In this document: piece by piece, positions 17,249 through 26,266 of the stretch
How positions within the stretch are numbered: the stretch's first letter is position 1
Layout of the letters: every line of letters starts with the position of its first letter
DNA from: Duganella margarita
Lineage (GTDB): Bacteria > Pseudomonadota > Gammaproteobacteria > Burkholderiales > Burkholderiaceae_D
Reading direction: 5' to 3'
Assembly: GCF_009857535.1 (NCBI RefSeq)
Contig: NZ_WWCS01000004.1
Coordinates: forward strand, 62,001 to 126,000
Length of the DNA stretch: 64,000 nucleotides
Translations under genes and position numbers: made by a program
The notes under the pieces: generated by a model
Databases searched by the model: none
The model's input: the letters and a program-made list of their open reading frames with translations, nothing else
What the model was told of the DNA's origin: nothing

Positions 17249-20200
17249 TTAAAACTTGGCGCGCAAACCCAGCGAGTAGGTGCGGCCTGGCGAGTACTGC
17301 GTAAAGTTGGCGTTACTGAACTGGAAGTAGCCACGGCGCGAATCGTTGTTCAGGTTGACGATGTCGAAGCTCAGCGTCGGCCAGTTTTCCTTGTCGAACA
17401 CTTCGCCCAGGTCGATGCTCGACGAGAAGTCCAGCTGCTTGTAGTTATCCGAGAACAGCGCGGCATTGGTGATGCCGTTCTGGTTCGCGGTGGCGGTCTG
17501 GCTGCCTTTCGAGAAAGTATGCGACAGGCGCGCCGTGTAACCGTGGTTGTCGTAGTAGACCGAGAAGTTGTTGGTGCGGTTAGGGACGCCCAGCGCCACG
17601 AAACCGGCGCCGCCTTCGCCATCACCGCGCTGGGTGATGAAGGTGGCCGTCTCGTTGATGCCGAAGCCGCGGATTGGCAGGATCTTGTCGAGCGGTTGCA
17701 CCCAGCCCAGTTCCAGGCCGCGGATTTTCAGTTCACCCGACGCGTTGCGGGCCTGTGTCATCACCACGGTGGCCACGTTAGGACCGCCGCGCGAATCGAT
17801 CGCCTGCTGCTGGTTCGGGATCAGCGTGTTGTAGTTGATGCCGTAGGCCGCCAGCGCGCTGAATGGCAGCGTGATGTTCTGGTTGATGGTGAAGCCGTCC
17901 ACCTTCTTCTGGAACACGGTCAGGCTGACGTAGCCTTCGCGGCCGGTGTACCAGTCGATGCCCAGGTCGATGTTATCCGACAGGTAGGGTTTCAGCGCCG
18001 GGTTGCCGATGGTGCCGGTGTCGGCCGACACGCCGGAGAAGTTTACACCCGGACGCAGGGCGTTCGGATCGGCGCGCGTCATGCTGCGCGACAGCGCGGC
18101 GCGGGCGATCACGTCGCTGCGCAGGTTGACCGCCAGCGTCCCCGATGGCAGCGTGTTGTTGTAGGTGGTGTCCTGATACACCCACTGGTCGACGTTCGGA
18201 TACTTGCTGCCATTGAGCGTCAGGTCGGCGTTGCGCGGATCGGTGGCGGAGTTGAGCGAACCGACCGACTGGCGGGTGCGCACATAACGCACGCCGGCGT
18301 TGTAGCGGGTCGGGAAGCCGGCCAGCTCGAACTTGCCGTTGGCTTCCATATACAGGCCGGTGGTCTTCTCGCCGATGTAGCCGGCGCTGGCGCCGGTCGA
18401 GGAGGCGCCGCTGGATGGTGCAGTGTTGTAGTACTGCTGGTAGTTGGAATCCTTGGCGAAGCGGGTCCAGTCGACGACCGGACGGCCATACGGGCCGGGG
18501 ACGATGTAGCTGGCCAGCGCGGTCTGCGGAATCAGCGAGCCGCCGTAGGTCAGCGGCGTGGTGGCGCCGGCGGTGTAACCGGTGCCGTAGCCTGGATACA
18601 GCGCGGCGGCGCTGGCGCCCGGGGTCGAGGCGCCGTTGCAGGTCGGCGCGCCGTTCGGGCCTTGCAGGAACACGCTAGGATTGTTGCCGCACACCGCCGC
18701 TTGCCAAGCCGCCGAGTTGTCGGAGGCGCTGATGCGGCGGGTGATATCGTCGTAGGCGATGCCGCCCTTCAGGTTGAACTTGTCGTCGCCCCAGGTCAGG
18801 TCGCTGTGGAAGCCCTTGGTTTCGGTCTTGCGGAACTCGTTCTGGATATTGACGCGGCCGGTGTTCCACACATAGCTGTTCGGGTTGTTCAGGTCGGTGC
18901 TGGCGACCACCGACGGGATGCCGCCGTTGTTATTGTTGTAGGTCACCGTGTTGCCGCTGTTGGGCGCGGTGATCAGGTAGACCGTCGGCGCTTCGTGGCT
19001 GAAGTTACTGCGGGTGTAGTTGACCTGCGCGTCCAGTTTCAGGCGCGGCGTGAGCTTCCATTCCATGCCCGGATTCAGGCCCAGCAGGCTGACCTGGTCG
19101 CGGCGGTAGCCATGCTCGAAGAAGTTCTGGGTGTTGGCGAAGGTGCCGCCAGTGACGGTGCAGCCGTCGCTGCAATCGCTTTTATCGACCGTCATGTTCA
19201 GCGGGATCATGCTGCCGTTGCGGACCGACCAGTCGTAGTCCATGCGCGTCATCTTGTCGTCGCGCTTGCTATACATGGTGTCCAGGTAGAAGTGCAGGTT
19301 TTCGGTCGGACGGTATTCGGCGGCGAAGATCGCCGAGCCTTTGTCCTTGGTGCCGAAATAGTCCATGGTTCGGCCCAGGCGCGGCAGGATGGCGTTGTCG
19401 ATCTGCTGGATGGTCAGGCCCGGATTGTGCGCGAGCAGCCAGGCCTGGTCGATCACCTGGCCGGTCACCAGGCCGTTGCCGGCGCCAACCGGCACCGTGG
19501 CGGGAATGGTGAAGTTGCCGCCGCCGGTGTTGTTGCGGTTGGCGGCCGGATTCTGCGCGGCCGACAGATTGGCGTTGGTATAGCCGACGGTTTCCCAGCC
19601 GGTGGTGTGGATCTGCTGGCGCGACAGCGTCACGCCGCCCAGGATACCCCAGTCGCCGAAGGTCTGGCTGGCCAGGAAGGCGCCGCGGCCGCCGGTCTTG
19701 TCGGCGATCTGCTGCTTGGTGGCGGTGATGCTGGCGGAAATGGTGCGGCCTTCCTTGTCGAACGGCCGCGCGCTGCGCAGGTTGACCACGCCGGCGGCGC
19801 CGCCTTCGATCATCTCGGCGGTCGGACTCTTGCTGACGGTCAGCTTAGTGAACAGGTCGGTCGGCAACAGGTCGAGGTCGACCTCGCGGTTGGTGTTGGC
19901 GCCGTCGATTGGGCCGGACGAGGCCACCGCGATCGGCGCGCCGTTCAGCAGGATCTTGGTGAAGCTGGAACCGAGGCCGCGAATCTGGATGGTGGAACCT
20001 TCGCCGGTGATGTCGCGCGAGACGCCGACGCCGGGAATACGGCTCAGCGATTCGGCGATGTTCTTGTCAGGGAATTTACCGAAGTCTTCGGCGTTGATCG
20101 AGTCCTGGAAGCCGACGGCTTCCTTCTTGTCTTTGGCGGACGACAGCAGCGAATTGCGGTAGCCGTTGACCTGCACCACGGTCATCGGCGCGTCGTCCTT

Positions 20201-20326
20201 GGGGGCCGGCGGGGCGGCTGGCGTGACTTCCTGGGCATATGATTGCGCAATCAAACCTGCCATGACGGTGAGGCCGAACGCCATCTGCCGGCCGGAATGG
20301 CGAACTTTTTGTTGTTTCAATAGCAT
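17249..20326 (-). CDS. TonB-dependent receptor, Caulobacter/Xanthomonas type
   Basis: The 1025-residue outer-membrane receptor has a signal peptide (1-31, SYA-QE), a TonB-box-like VVQVNGYR near residue 50, and a plug domain (about 60-190) with FPDKNIAESLSRIPGV and the segment IQIRGLGSSFTKILLNG. A long 22-strand barrel ends in the C-terminal aromatic motif YSLGLRAKF. The subfamily with this N-terminus imports plant polysaccharide fragments rather than siderophores. Its neighbours are a GH35-like enzyme, glucarate dehydratase, a BNR-repeat protein and an OprB porin, which supports a carbohydrate role. AAGGAG sits nine bases before the ATG, and a consensus promoter lies upstream. Confidence 0.93.
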   Translation of the reverse strand: MLLKQQKVRHSGRQMAFGLTVMAGLIAQSYAQEVTPAAPPAPKDDAPMTVVQVNGYRNSLLSSAKDKKEAVGFQDSINAEDFGKFPDKNIAESLSRIPGVGVSRDITGEGSTIQIRGLGSSFTKILLNGAPIAVASSGPIDGANTNREVDLDLLPTDLFTKLTVSKSPTAEMIEGGAAGVVNLRSARPFDKEGRTISASITATKQQIADKTGGRGAFLASQTFGDWGILGGVTLSRQQIHTTGWETVGYTNANLSAAQNPAANRNNTGGGNFTIPATVPVGAGNGLVTGQVIDQAWLLAHNPGLTIQQIDNAILPRLGRTMDYFGTKDKGSAIFAAEYRPTENLHFYLDTMYSKRDDKMTRMDYDWSVRNGSMIPLNMTVDKSDCSDGCTVTGGTFANTQNFFEHGYRRDQVSLLGLNPGMEWKLTPRLKLDAQVNYTRSNFSHEAPTVYLITAPNSGNTVTYNNNNGGIPSVVASTDLNNPNSYVWNTGRVNIQNEFRKTETKGFHSDLTWGDDKFNLKGGIAYDDITRRISASDNSAAWQAAVCGNNPSVFLQGPNGAPTCNGASTPGASAAALYPGYGTGYTAGATTPLTYGGSLIPQTALASYIVPGPYGRPVVDWTRFAKDSNYQQYYNTAPSSGASSTGASAGYIGEKTTGLYMEANGKFELAGFPTRYNAGVRYVRTRQSVGSLNSATDPRNADLTLNGSKYPNVDQWVYQDTTYNNTLPSGTLAVNLRSDVIARAALSRSMTRADPNALRPGVNFSGVSADTGTIGNPALKPYLSDNIDLGIDWYTGREGYVSLTVFQKKVDGFTINQNITLPFSALAAYGINYNTLIPNQQQAIDSRGGPNVATVVMTQARNASGELKIRGLELGWVQPLDKILPIRGFGINETATFITQRGDGEGGAGFVALGVPNRTNNFSVYYDNHGYTARLSHTFSKGSQTATANQNGITNAALFSDNYKQLDFSSSIDLGEVFDKENWPTLSFDIVNLNNDSRRGYFQFSNANFTQYSPGRTYSLGLRAKF

Positions 20327-20659
20327 TTTACAGTCTCCTTCGGTAATTTACCGTGGTTATTGTTATAAACGTCACAACCTATAGTGAAAATGGTTGCGCG
20401 ATCATTTGAGTGTAAAAGCTAAGAAAAGTCGCTGTCAACAAAAATAATAACTGAAATGTTATACGCTACCATTTCGTAACAAAAAGCAATCTTCGGCATG
20501 GCGCGCACAGAGGGGCGGGGCATAAAACCGGATTAAAATACGAGTGTGGCGAGATAGACACGCCCGCCGGCGGCGCTCATCAGCCGCATACTTTTGCGAT
20601 ATATCAAACGCTGCTCAGGCCGCGTTTTTAAGATAGATGCTCACCTTGCGGAGGGAGCC
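20327..20659. other. Regulatory region between TonB receptor and coiled-coil gene
   Basis: This 333-base AT-rich gap separates divergent genes. It holds the receptor promoter, a 13-bp palindrome CGGTAATTTACCG at 20341-20353 just upstream of the receptor ribosome site, and an imperfect LacI-type operator TGTTATACGCTACCA at 20457-20471 upstream of the -35 box. No ORF is supported. Confidence 0.5.
20409..20438 (-). promoter_or_regulatory. Promoter of the TonB receptor gene
   Basis: On the minus strand a consensus TTGACA (20438-20433) is 18 bases from TACACT (20414-20409). The predicted start is near 20400, giving a leader of about 75 bases. Two palindromic sites flank it (20341-20353 and 20457-20471), as expected for a substrate-controlled receptor. 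Confidence 0.65.
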
Positions 20660-21058
20660 ATGGCCATTCTTTTCGATAATCACCAATACGCAAAGCGCTT
20701 GCAGGATGCTGGGATGCCGCCGGCGCTGGCCGACATTCACGCCGAAAGCACCGGCGAAATCATGAACGAGCTGAGTGCGCTCAATACGAAAATCGATCAC
20801 TACGCAGCAGAAACCAACGCCAAGATCGATATGGTTCAATTTAAACTCGATGCAAAAATCGATCACGTCGATACAAGAATCAACGGCAAGATCGATCAGG
20901 TCGATATCAAGATCAACGGCAGGATCGATCAGGTCGAAGCCCGGCTGGAGGCAAAAATCGCCGATAGCCGGGCTGAGTTAATCCGCTGGGTGGTTGGCGT
21001 CGGAATCCTGCAATCCTCGCTGTTGTCTGCCCTGCTGCTCAAGATGATTTCTGGGTGA
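20660..21058 (+). CDS. Hendecad coiled-coil protein with C-terminal membrane segment
   Basis: The 132-residue protein begins MAILFDNHQYAKRLQDAG, like DUF1640 proteins. Six consecutive 11-residue units follow at residues 44-109 (KIDHYAAETNA, KIDMVQFKLDA, KIDHVDTRING, KIDQVDIKING, RIDQVEARLEA and KIADSRAELIR). The end of the protein (about 110-130) is a single hydrophobic segment. Such a repeat should form a long, slightly right-handed coil projecting from the membrane. GGAGGGAG before ATG 20660 fixes the start; an upstream in-frame ATG at 20594 has no such site. It interrupts the carbohydrate locus and its role is unknown. Confidence 0.8.
   Translation: MAILFDNHQYAKRLQDAGMPPALADIHAESTGEIMNELSALNTKIDHYAAETNAKIDMVQFKLDAKIDHVDTRINGKIDQVDIKINGRIDQVEARLEAKIADSRAELIRWVVGVGILQSSLLSALLLKMISG
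20789..20986 (+). repeat. 33-bp tandem repeat encoding hendecads
   Basis: Six 33-base units encode the 11-residue coiled-coil repeats. Units three and four (GGCAAGATCGATCAGGTCG type) are the most similar at DNA level, which suggests recent duplication. Confidence 0.75.
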
Positions 21059-21065
21059 GCCAGCA

Positions 21066-22367
21066 TCAAGGCGCCGGCGTCCAGTCCAGCACTTGCACTG
21101 GCTGCGGCGGCACGTTGACCTGGCCTTCGCCATCAACCTGCTGGACGTTTTGCACGAACAGGCTGAGGGTGCCGTTGCGGCGCCACAGTTCGGTGTCGTA
21201 ACTCGGCTCCCAGGCGCCGACTGAAAATGTGGTCAGATCCTGCACCTGCCACGGCCCGCGCAACACATCGGCGCTGCTGGCCACGGAGACCCTGCTGCCC
21301 CGCTCCTCATCGCGAAACACCAGCAGCGCACCGGTCTTGCCGACCATGATTTGCGGCCGCGCGATGGGAATCCGCTTGGTGCCCTGCCCGCCCAGTGAGA
21401 ACGGCGTCTTGCGGAAATCCAGCGACCGCGCCTGCCAGGCCGTGCCGGTGTTGAAGATCACGTGATACTGCGGCACGCTGGAACCGGCGTCACGCCAATA
21501 GCTGGCGATGTAGGGATGGCCATCCTGATCGGCCGCCATCGACGTCTGGTTAATCAATTCGCTGTTCTGCGGAATGTGCAGCGCGTATTCGGCGCTGGCG
21601 GCGCTGATCGGCAGCTGGTACGGCGTGCCATCGGAGCGCTCCCACGTCACACCGCCATCGCGCGAACGCGCATACGCCATGTCATGGTTGCTGGCCACGT
21701 CCGGCGACTCGCGCCACACCCACGACAGATGCAGCGTGCCGCGATGATCGAGGAACGCCTGCCAATAGGCGTTGCGCTTGCCCTCGCCGGTAATCAGGTT
21801 GGTGTGCAGCCGCGTCCAGCGCTGCGTGGCGACGTCGTAGCGATTGATGATCAAGTCGCCGCGTCCCGAGCCGCCCAGCCGGTAGAAGAACAGCAGGTTG
21901 CCATTGGGCAGGCGATAGAACTCGGGATACGACACCTCGGCCTCATCGACGCCGACCATGGCCTGCTTCGGCCCCAGCGCCAGCGATCCGGGCGCCACGC
22001 CGCGCGCGTAACGCAGCGCATTATTGTGATGGTCCCACGACACATGCAGATAGCCGGCGCCGTCCACCATGATGCTGATGGCGTTATGCGCATCGGCCGC
22101 ATTGCCTTGCCAGAAGCTGCGCCGCACGGTCCACTGCGTGGCGCCCAGCGCGCGCTTGCCCAGCACCAGATAGCGCTGCGCATCGTAATAGGCCACATAC
22201 TGCGTGTCGCCCTGGGTCACCAATGAATTCTTGCGAAACACCACCGCGTTGACCGAGTTGTTAGCCCAACCATCGCCAACAACAGCTAGCACCGGCGCGG
22301 CAGGAGCAGCAACAGCGGCGCCGATGGACAGCACCAGCAAAACCGTGGAGATTAAACGTTTCATCAT
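21066..22367 (-). CDS. Exported BNR-repeat protein, PL24/PL25-like fold
   Basis: The 433-residue protein has a signal peptide (1-20, ending VAA) and a seven-bladed beta-propeller of the BNR_4 family. The block [20 protein letters not shown], followed by [11 protein letters not shown], is the part that carries catalytic histidines in BNR_4 polysaccharide lyases (PL24/PL25 type). Further blades show [37 protein letters not shown] and [20 protein letters not shown]. It probably cuts an acidic polysaccharide or binds it; the exact substrate is not visible. It is 37 bases downstream of the OprB porin gene and likely cotranscribed. Confidence 0.75.
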   Translation of the reverse strand: MMKRLISTVLLVLSIGAAVAAPAAPVLAVVGDGWANNSVNAVVFRKNSLVTQGDTQYVAYYDAQRYLVLGKRALGATQWTVRRSFWQGNAADAHNAISIMVDGAGYLHVSWDHHNNALRYARGVAPGSLALGPKQAMVGVDEAEVSYPEFYRLPNGNLLFFYRLGGSGRGDLIINRYDVATQRWTRLHTNLITGEGKRNAYWQAFLDHRGTLHLSWVWRESPDVASNHDMAYARSRDGGVTWERSDGTPYQLPISAASAEYALHIPQNSELINQTSMAADQDGHPYIASYWRDAGSSVPQYHVIFNTGTAWQARSLDFRKTPFSLGGQGTKRIPIARPQIMVGKTGALLVFRDEERGSRVSVASSADVLRGPWQVQDLTTFSVGAWEPSYDTELWRRNGTLSLFVQNVQQVDGEGQVNVPPQPVQVLDWTPAP

Positions 22368-22403
22368 GCGCCCATGCTACGCAAACACAAGCGCCACGTC
22401 CAC

Positions 22404-23639
22404 CTAGAACGCGACCTCGGCGCGCAGCTGCAAGGTCAGCGCGTTGCCGACGCCGGTCACCGTGTTGGGATGCATCACATACTGCAAGCTGGGCTGCAAA
22501 GACAAGCGCGGACTGACCTGGCTCAGATACGTCAGCTCGACCGTCGATTCGGCGCGCTGGTTGACCACGCCGGCGATCTGCTGGCTGCGCAGATAAGCGC
22601 TGCCATTGCGCGCAATCGCCACCGCCAGCCCCAGTTCATCGCTGACGCGGCCGGGTACCAGGCCGGTCGCGGTGAGACCCGCGCCGAAGTAACCGTTGAA
22701 GCGATTGACGCGACTATCCGCCGCCCCAAGCTGCACGAAGCCGGACACCACCTTCTGCGGCTGCGTGCTCGATTGGTACAAGCTGCGCTCCGCCACCAGA
22801 TAGGCGCCGCTGGAACCACGTTGCTGGCGCGGCTGTCCGGATGCTTCGAACGCATTCAGCTCGGCAAACCGCGCGGTGTAATACCAGCCGCCGACAGCCA
22901 GCTTGCCCTGGTCCGGCGCCAGGCCGGCATTGCGGCCAATGCGCAGGTGGTGATCTTGTGCCGATGCGGCGGGTTCCGGTCGGCTCAGCCACGCCATCTC
23001 ATAAACCAGCAACAAACCATCGCCGCCACGGAAGGCCGCACTGCCGCCGCCGCTGCGATCCACCGGCACGCCGTCCAGTATGGCGGCGCGCAGGACGACG
23101 TTCGGCGCCGGCTTGACCGCGATGCGGGTGCCGACGGCGGTGGCAGGAAAAATCGACGGCCCGCCCTGCCCGCTCTGGGCAAACTCGGCGCCGATGCCAA
23201 ACGAACTGTTGAAGAACAGCGATGAAGTATTGAGGTGGTAAAACTCGCTGTTCAAATCATAGCGCCCGGCCAGTACCGACAGCCGGCCGTCGAAGAAGTT
23301 TTTCTGGATCCAGGCCTCCTCCAGCCGCACGCCCGGCGGTGCCGCCATATTGCTGACGCCTTGCGCGTCCCCGGTCAGGATGGCAGGCCCGGCCTGGTGG
23401 GTCGCCATCACATTGAAAAAGGCACTGCTATCCTGCCAGCCCAGAACCCGTTCGCCATCGACGCTGGTCTGCCAGCGCAGCATGCCCTGGTAAGCGCTGC
23501 CCCGGCGCGCACCGCCACTCAGGTTGGACACGCCATTGGCATCGTAGATCACGCTACTGGTCGCGGGCGGCGGGCTGTCCTGCGCCGCCGCCCCGGCAAC
23601 CATCATGCTCAAGCAAACTCCCGCAACGCTACCGCGCAT
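22404..23639 (-). CDS. OprB-family carbohydrate porin
   Basis: The 411-residue protein has a signal peptide (1-19, AGAAAQ) and the OprB-type beta-barrel pattern, with the motif LEEAWIQKNFFDGRLSVLAGRYD-like strand (EAWIQKNFFDGRLSVLAGR), FFNSSFG and a C-terminal phenylalanine in LRAEVAF. OprB porins admit mono- and oligosaccharides. The shorter ATG 23639 is chosen because GGAGG lies just upstream and the signal peptide starts there; the frame itself extends to 23696. It heads a two-gene unit with the BNR-repeat protein. Confidence 0.85.
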   Translation of the reverse strand: MRGSVAGVCLSMMVAGAAAQDSPPPATSSVIYDANGVSNLSGGARRGSAYQGMLRWQTSVDGERVLGWQDSSAFFNVMATHQAGPAILTGDAQGVSNMAAPPGVRLEEAWIQKNFFDGRLSVLAGRYDLNSEFYHLNTSSLFFNSSFGIGAEFAQSGQGGPSIFPATAVGTRIAVKPAPNVVLRAAILDGVPVDRSGGGSAAFRGGDGLLLVYEMAWLSRPEPAASAQDHHLRIGRNAGLAPDQGKLAVGGWYYTARFAELNAFEASGQPRQQRGSSGAYLVAERSLYQSSTQPQKVVSGFVQLGAADSRVNRFNGYFGAGLTATGLVPGRVSDELGLAVAIARNGSAYLRSQQIAGVVNQRAESTVELTYLSQVSPRLSLQPSLQYVMHPNTVTGVGNALTLQLRAEVAF

Positions 23640-23813
23640 GGCTCCGCCTCCATCAATATTGGGCCCAGTATGCGGTGCAATGCGCATTGCAAACACTCTC
23701 TTTGGAAAGGCGGGATGCCGGAACTAGACTTGAATCAATACCACTACAGTTTCCGCATGGAAAATATGAGATAATCGCCACCGCAAATACTGGCGCCCTA
23801 AAAAATTGTCGCT

Positions 23814-24287
23814 ATGACTACGCAACACGACCATACTCCCTACCTCGACCAACTGACCGACGATCCGCAATCCTTCTGGGAGTCTCGGATCAAGGCCAGC
23901 CGCTGGATGATCATCAAGACGACCTGTCTCGGTGTGCTGGCGGCCGGGCTGGGCATTCTCGGCCAGGGCTGGCTGGAAAAAGCCGCGCCGATCTTCCCCT
24001 TCATCAGCCAGAATTATGGTCTGTGGCAATCGGCCTACCTGCTGTCGCTGGTGCTGGTGTTCCTGTTGTGGGCTGCGGCCATGCGGCAGAAATTCGGCCT
24101 GCTCCACAATAGCAAACAAGGCCAGAAAACCCAGCGCCGCATCGACGAGCACAATGCCCGCATCGAAGAGCGCCGCCGCGCCAATCGCGAACGCCGCGAG
24201 GCGGTCCGCAAGGAACGCGCGGAGCACTCCATCTACTTCAAGGCCACCGGCAAAAACACCGGCACCAGTAAAAAGTTCGACTACTGA
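23814..24287 (+). CDS. Two-helix membrane protein with charged C-terminal helix
   Basis: The 157-residue protein has two hydrophobic segments (about 32-52 and 70-90), and then a strongly charged helix from about 105 to 140 rich in Arg, Glu and Lys (EERRRANRERREAVRKER). There is no signal peptide and no family I recognise. It is convergent with the MacB-like permease gene; its stop codon and that gene's stop abut. A cytosolic tail able to bind nucleic acid, ribosomes or lipids is possible but unproven. Confidence 0.7.
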   Translation: MTTQHDHTPYLDQLTDDPQSFWESRIKASRWMIIKTTCLGVLAAGLGILGQGWLEKAAPIFPFISQNYGLWQSAYLLSLVLVFLLWAAAMRQKFGLLHNSKQGQKTQRRIDEHNARIEERRRANRERREAVRKERAEHSIYFKATGKNTGTSKKFDY

Positions 24288-25511
24288 TCACTCGTAGCGC
24301 AGGCAGTCCACCGGCAGCAGCTTGGATGCGCGACGCGCCGGGTAGAAGCCGAAGAACACGCCCACCAGGCTGGAAAAGCCGCACGCCACCACCACCGCCT
24401 GCAGGGTGATGAACACATCGAACTTGCCGGTGGCGGTAATCCCGCGCGCCGCCAGCGTGGCCAGCATGATGCCGAAGATGCCGCCCACCAGGCAGATTAC
24501 CACCGCCTCCGTCAGGAACTGCAGCAGCACGTCGCGCGGCTTGGCGCCGATCGCCATGCGGATGCCGATCTCGCGGGTGCGCTCGGTCACCGACACCAGC
24601 ATGATGTTCATGATGCCGATGCCGCCGACGATCAGCGAGATGGCGCCGATCAGCCCGAGCAAGGCCGCCAAGCCGGCGCTGATCTTCTGCGCCGTCTCGG
24701 CGAACGAGGCCAGGTTATCGATGCGGAAGTCGTCCGGCTGGTCGATCTTGATGTGGTGACGGTCGCGCAGCGTTTCGCCGATGTCCATGATCGCATCCTG
24801 CAAATTGCCGCCGGATTTACCCTGCGCCACCACGTAGTGCACATTCCCGGGGAAGGCGGTCTTGATCAGGTTGGCCGACGCCGCGGTGATCGGCACGATC
24901 ACGTATTCGCTCAAGTCGCCGCCGTCCACCTGCTTGCCTTCGCCGTACAGCACCCCCACCACCTGGAACGAGACGTTCTCGATGCGGATGTATTTGCCCA
25001 GCGGATCCTGCTTGTAGAAGAACTGGTCGGCGATCTTGCGGCCGATGACCACCATGCGCGAGGCGGCGCGCACGTCGGCATCGCTGAAGGCGCTGCCCTT
25101 GTCGACCTTCCAGCCACGGATCTTGAACATGGCCGGCGTGACGCCGTGCACCGTCTTCGACGCGTTCTCGTTGCCCACCGAGAGATTGAAGCCGCTTTGC
25201 AGCACCGGCGCGGCGCCGGACAGCGACGGCAGCTCATTGAGCGCCGCCGCATCGGCGATGGTCATCGCCGGCTGCGCGCCGCTGCGCATGCGCTGCTGTT
25301 GCGCGCGGTCGCCGCCGGGGGAGATGAACAGCATATTGGTGCCCAGCTGCTCCAGCTCCTTGGCGATAAAGCGCTTCATGCTGTCGCCCACCGCCAGCAG
25401 CAGCACCACCGAGGTGATGCCGATGATGATGCCCAGCATGGTCAACAGCGTGCGCAGACGGTTCGCCAGCATCGAGCGAAACGCCTCTACCACGATCTGT
25501 AAAAGGTTCAT
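24288..25511 (-). CDS. MacB-type ABC transporter permease
   Basis: The 407-residue permease has the MacB topology: one membrane segment near 20-40 (LLTMLGIIIGITSVVLLLAVG), a periplasmic domain to about 270, then three membrane segments forming the FtsX domain (IGAISLIVGGIGIMNIMLVS and on). The conserved cytosolic REIGIRMAIGAKPRDVL loop contacts the ATPase. MacB-type pumps couple ATP hydrolysis to periplasmic extrusion of macrolides, peptides or lipids through TolC. It follows the separate ATPase gene by five bases, so this is the split form. Confidence 0.92.
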   Translation of the reverse strand: MNLLQIVVEAFRSMLANRLRTLLTMLGIIIGITSVVLLLAVGDSMKRFIAKELEQLGTNMLFISPGGDRAQQQRMRSGAQPAMTIADAAALNELPSLSGAAPVLQSGFNLSVGNENASKTVHGVTPAMFKIRGWKVDKGSAFSDADVRAASRMVVIGRKIADQFFYKQDPLGKYIRIENVSFQVVGVLYGEGKQVDGGDLSEYVIVPITAASANLIKTAFPGNVHYVVAQGKSGGNLQDAIMDIGETLRDRHHIKIDQPDDFRIDNLASFAETAQKISAGLAALLGLIGAISLIVGGIGIMNIMLVSVTERTREIGIRMAIGAKPRDVLLQFLTEAVVICLVGGIFGIMLATLAARGITATGKFDVFITLQAVVVACGFSSLVGVFFGFYPARRASKLLPVDCLRYE

Positions 25512-25516
25512 ATGGT

Positions 25517-26266
25517 TTATACGGTTAGGTTTTCGTGACTCTGCAGCATCTGGCGCAGGCCTTCGGCGGACGGGCCGTCGTACAGCACGCGGCCGTCCTT
25601 GAGGCGCATCAGGCGCTTGCTGTAGGCGGCGATGTCCGGTTCGTGCGTCACCAGCAGGATGGTGATGCCGCGTTCATCGTTCAGCTGCTGGAACGAGCGC
25701 ATGATCTCGACGCTGGTTTGCGTATCGAGATTGCCGGTCGGTTCGTCGGCCAGGATCAGCGGCGGATCGCCCACCAGCGCGCGCGCAATCGCCACCCGCT
25801 GCTGCTGGCCGCCGGACAGCTGGTTCGGCGTGCGCCTGGCCATGCCGGCCAGTCCCACGCGCTCCAGTTCCACCAGCGCCTTGGCGTGCGCTTTGGAGCG
25901 CGAGACGCCGGCGTAGATCAGCGGCAGCGCCACGTTCTCCACCACGCTCATGCGCTTGATCAGGTTAAAGCTCTGGAACACGAAGCCGATGGTGCGGTTG
26001 CGGATGGTGGCCAGCTGGTTGCGCGACAGCGTCAGCGTATCGACGCCGTCGAGGAAGTAGCTGCCGCCGGTGGCCTGGTCCAGGCAACCGAAGATATTCA
26101 TCAGCGTCGACTTGCCGGAGCCGGACTGCCCCATCACCGCCAGGAAGTCACCACGCGGCACGGCCAGGTCGATGCCGTGCAAGACCTGGGTTTCCACGCT
26201 GCCGGAAAAGTAGCTCTTGGTGACCTGGCGGATGTCGATCAGCAGTTCATTGGCCGGCCCACTCAC
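25517..26266 (-). CDS. ABC transporter ATP-binding protein, MacB/LolD type
   Basis: The 249-residue ATPase has Walker A GQSGSGKST near residue 46, signature LSGGQQQRVAIARA near 147, Walker B LILADEPTG near 168 and the H-loop LVTHEPD. The family energises FtsX-fold permeases. Its start overlaps the stop of the adaptor gene by four bases (ATGA), which indicates translational coupling within the three-gene exporter operon. Confidence 0.94.
   Translation of the reverse strand: MSGPANELLIDIRQVTKSYFSGSVETQVLHGIDLAVPRGDFLAVMGQSGSGKSTLMNIFGCLDQATGGSYFLDGVDTLTLSRNQLATIRNRTIGFVFQSFNLIKRMSVVENVALPLIYAGVSRSKAHAKALVELERVGLAGMARRTPNQLSGGQQQRVAIARALVGDPPLILADEPTGNLDTQTSVEIMRSFQQLNDERGITILLVTHEPDIAAYSKRLMRLKDGRVLYDGPSAEGLRQMLQSHENLTV

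Noticed and set aside
17519..20242. 907-codon plus-strand ORF opposite the TonB receptor
   Set aside because: It is the antisense shadow of a high-GC gene with a full receptor signature; the translation is low-complexity Arg/Gly/Val with no domain.
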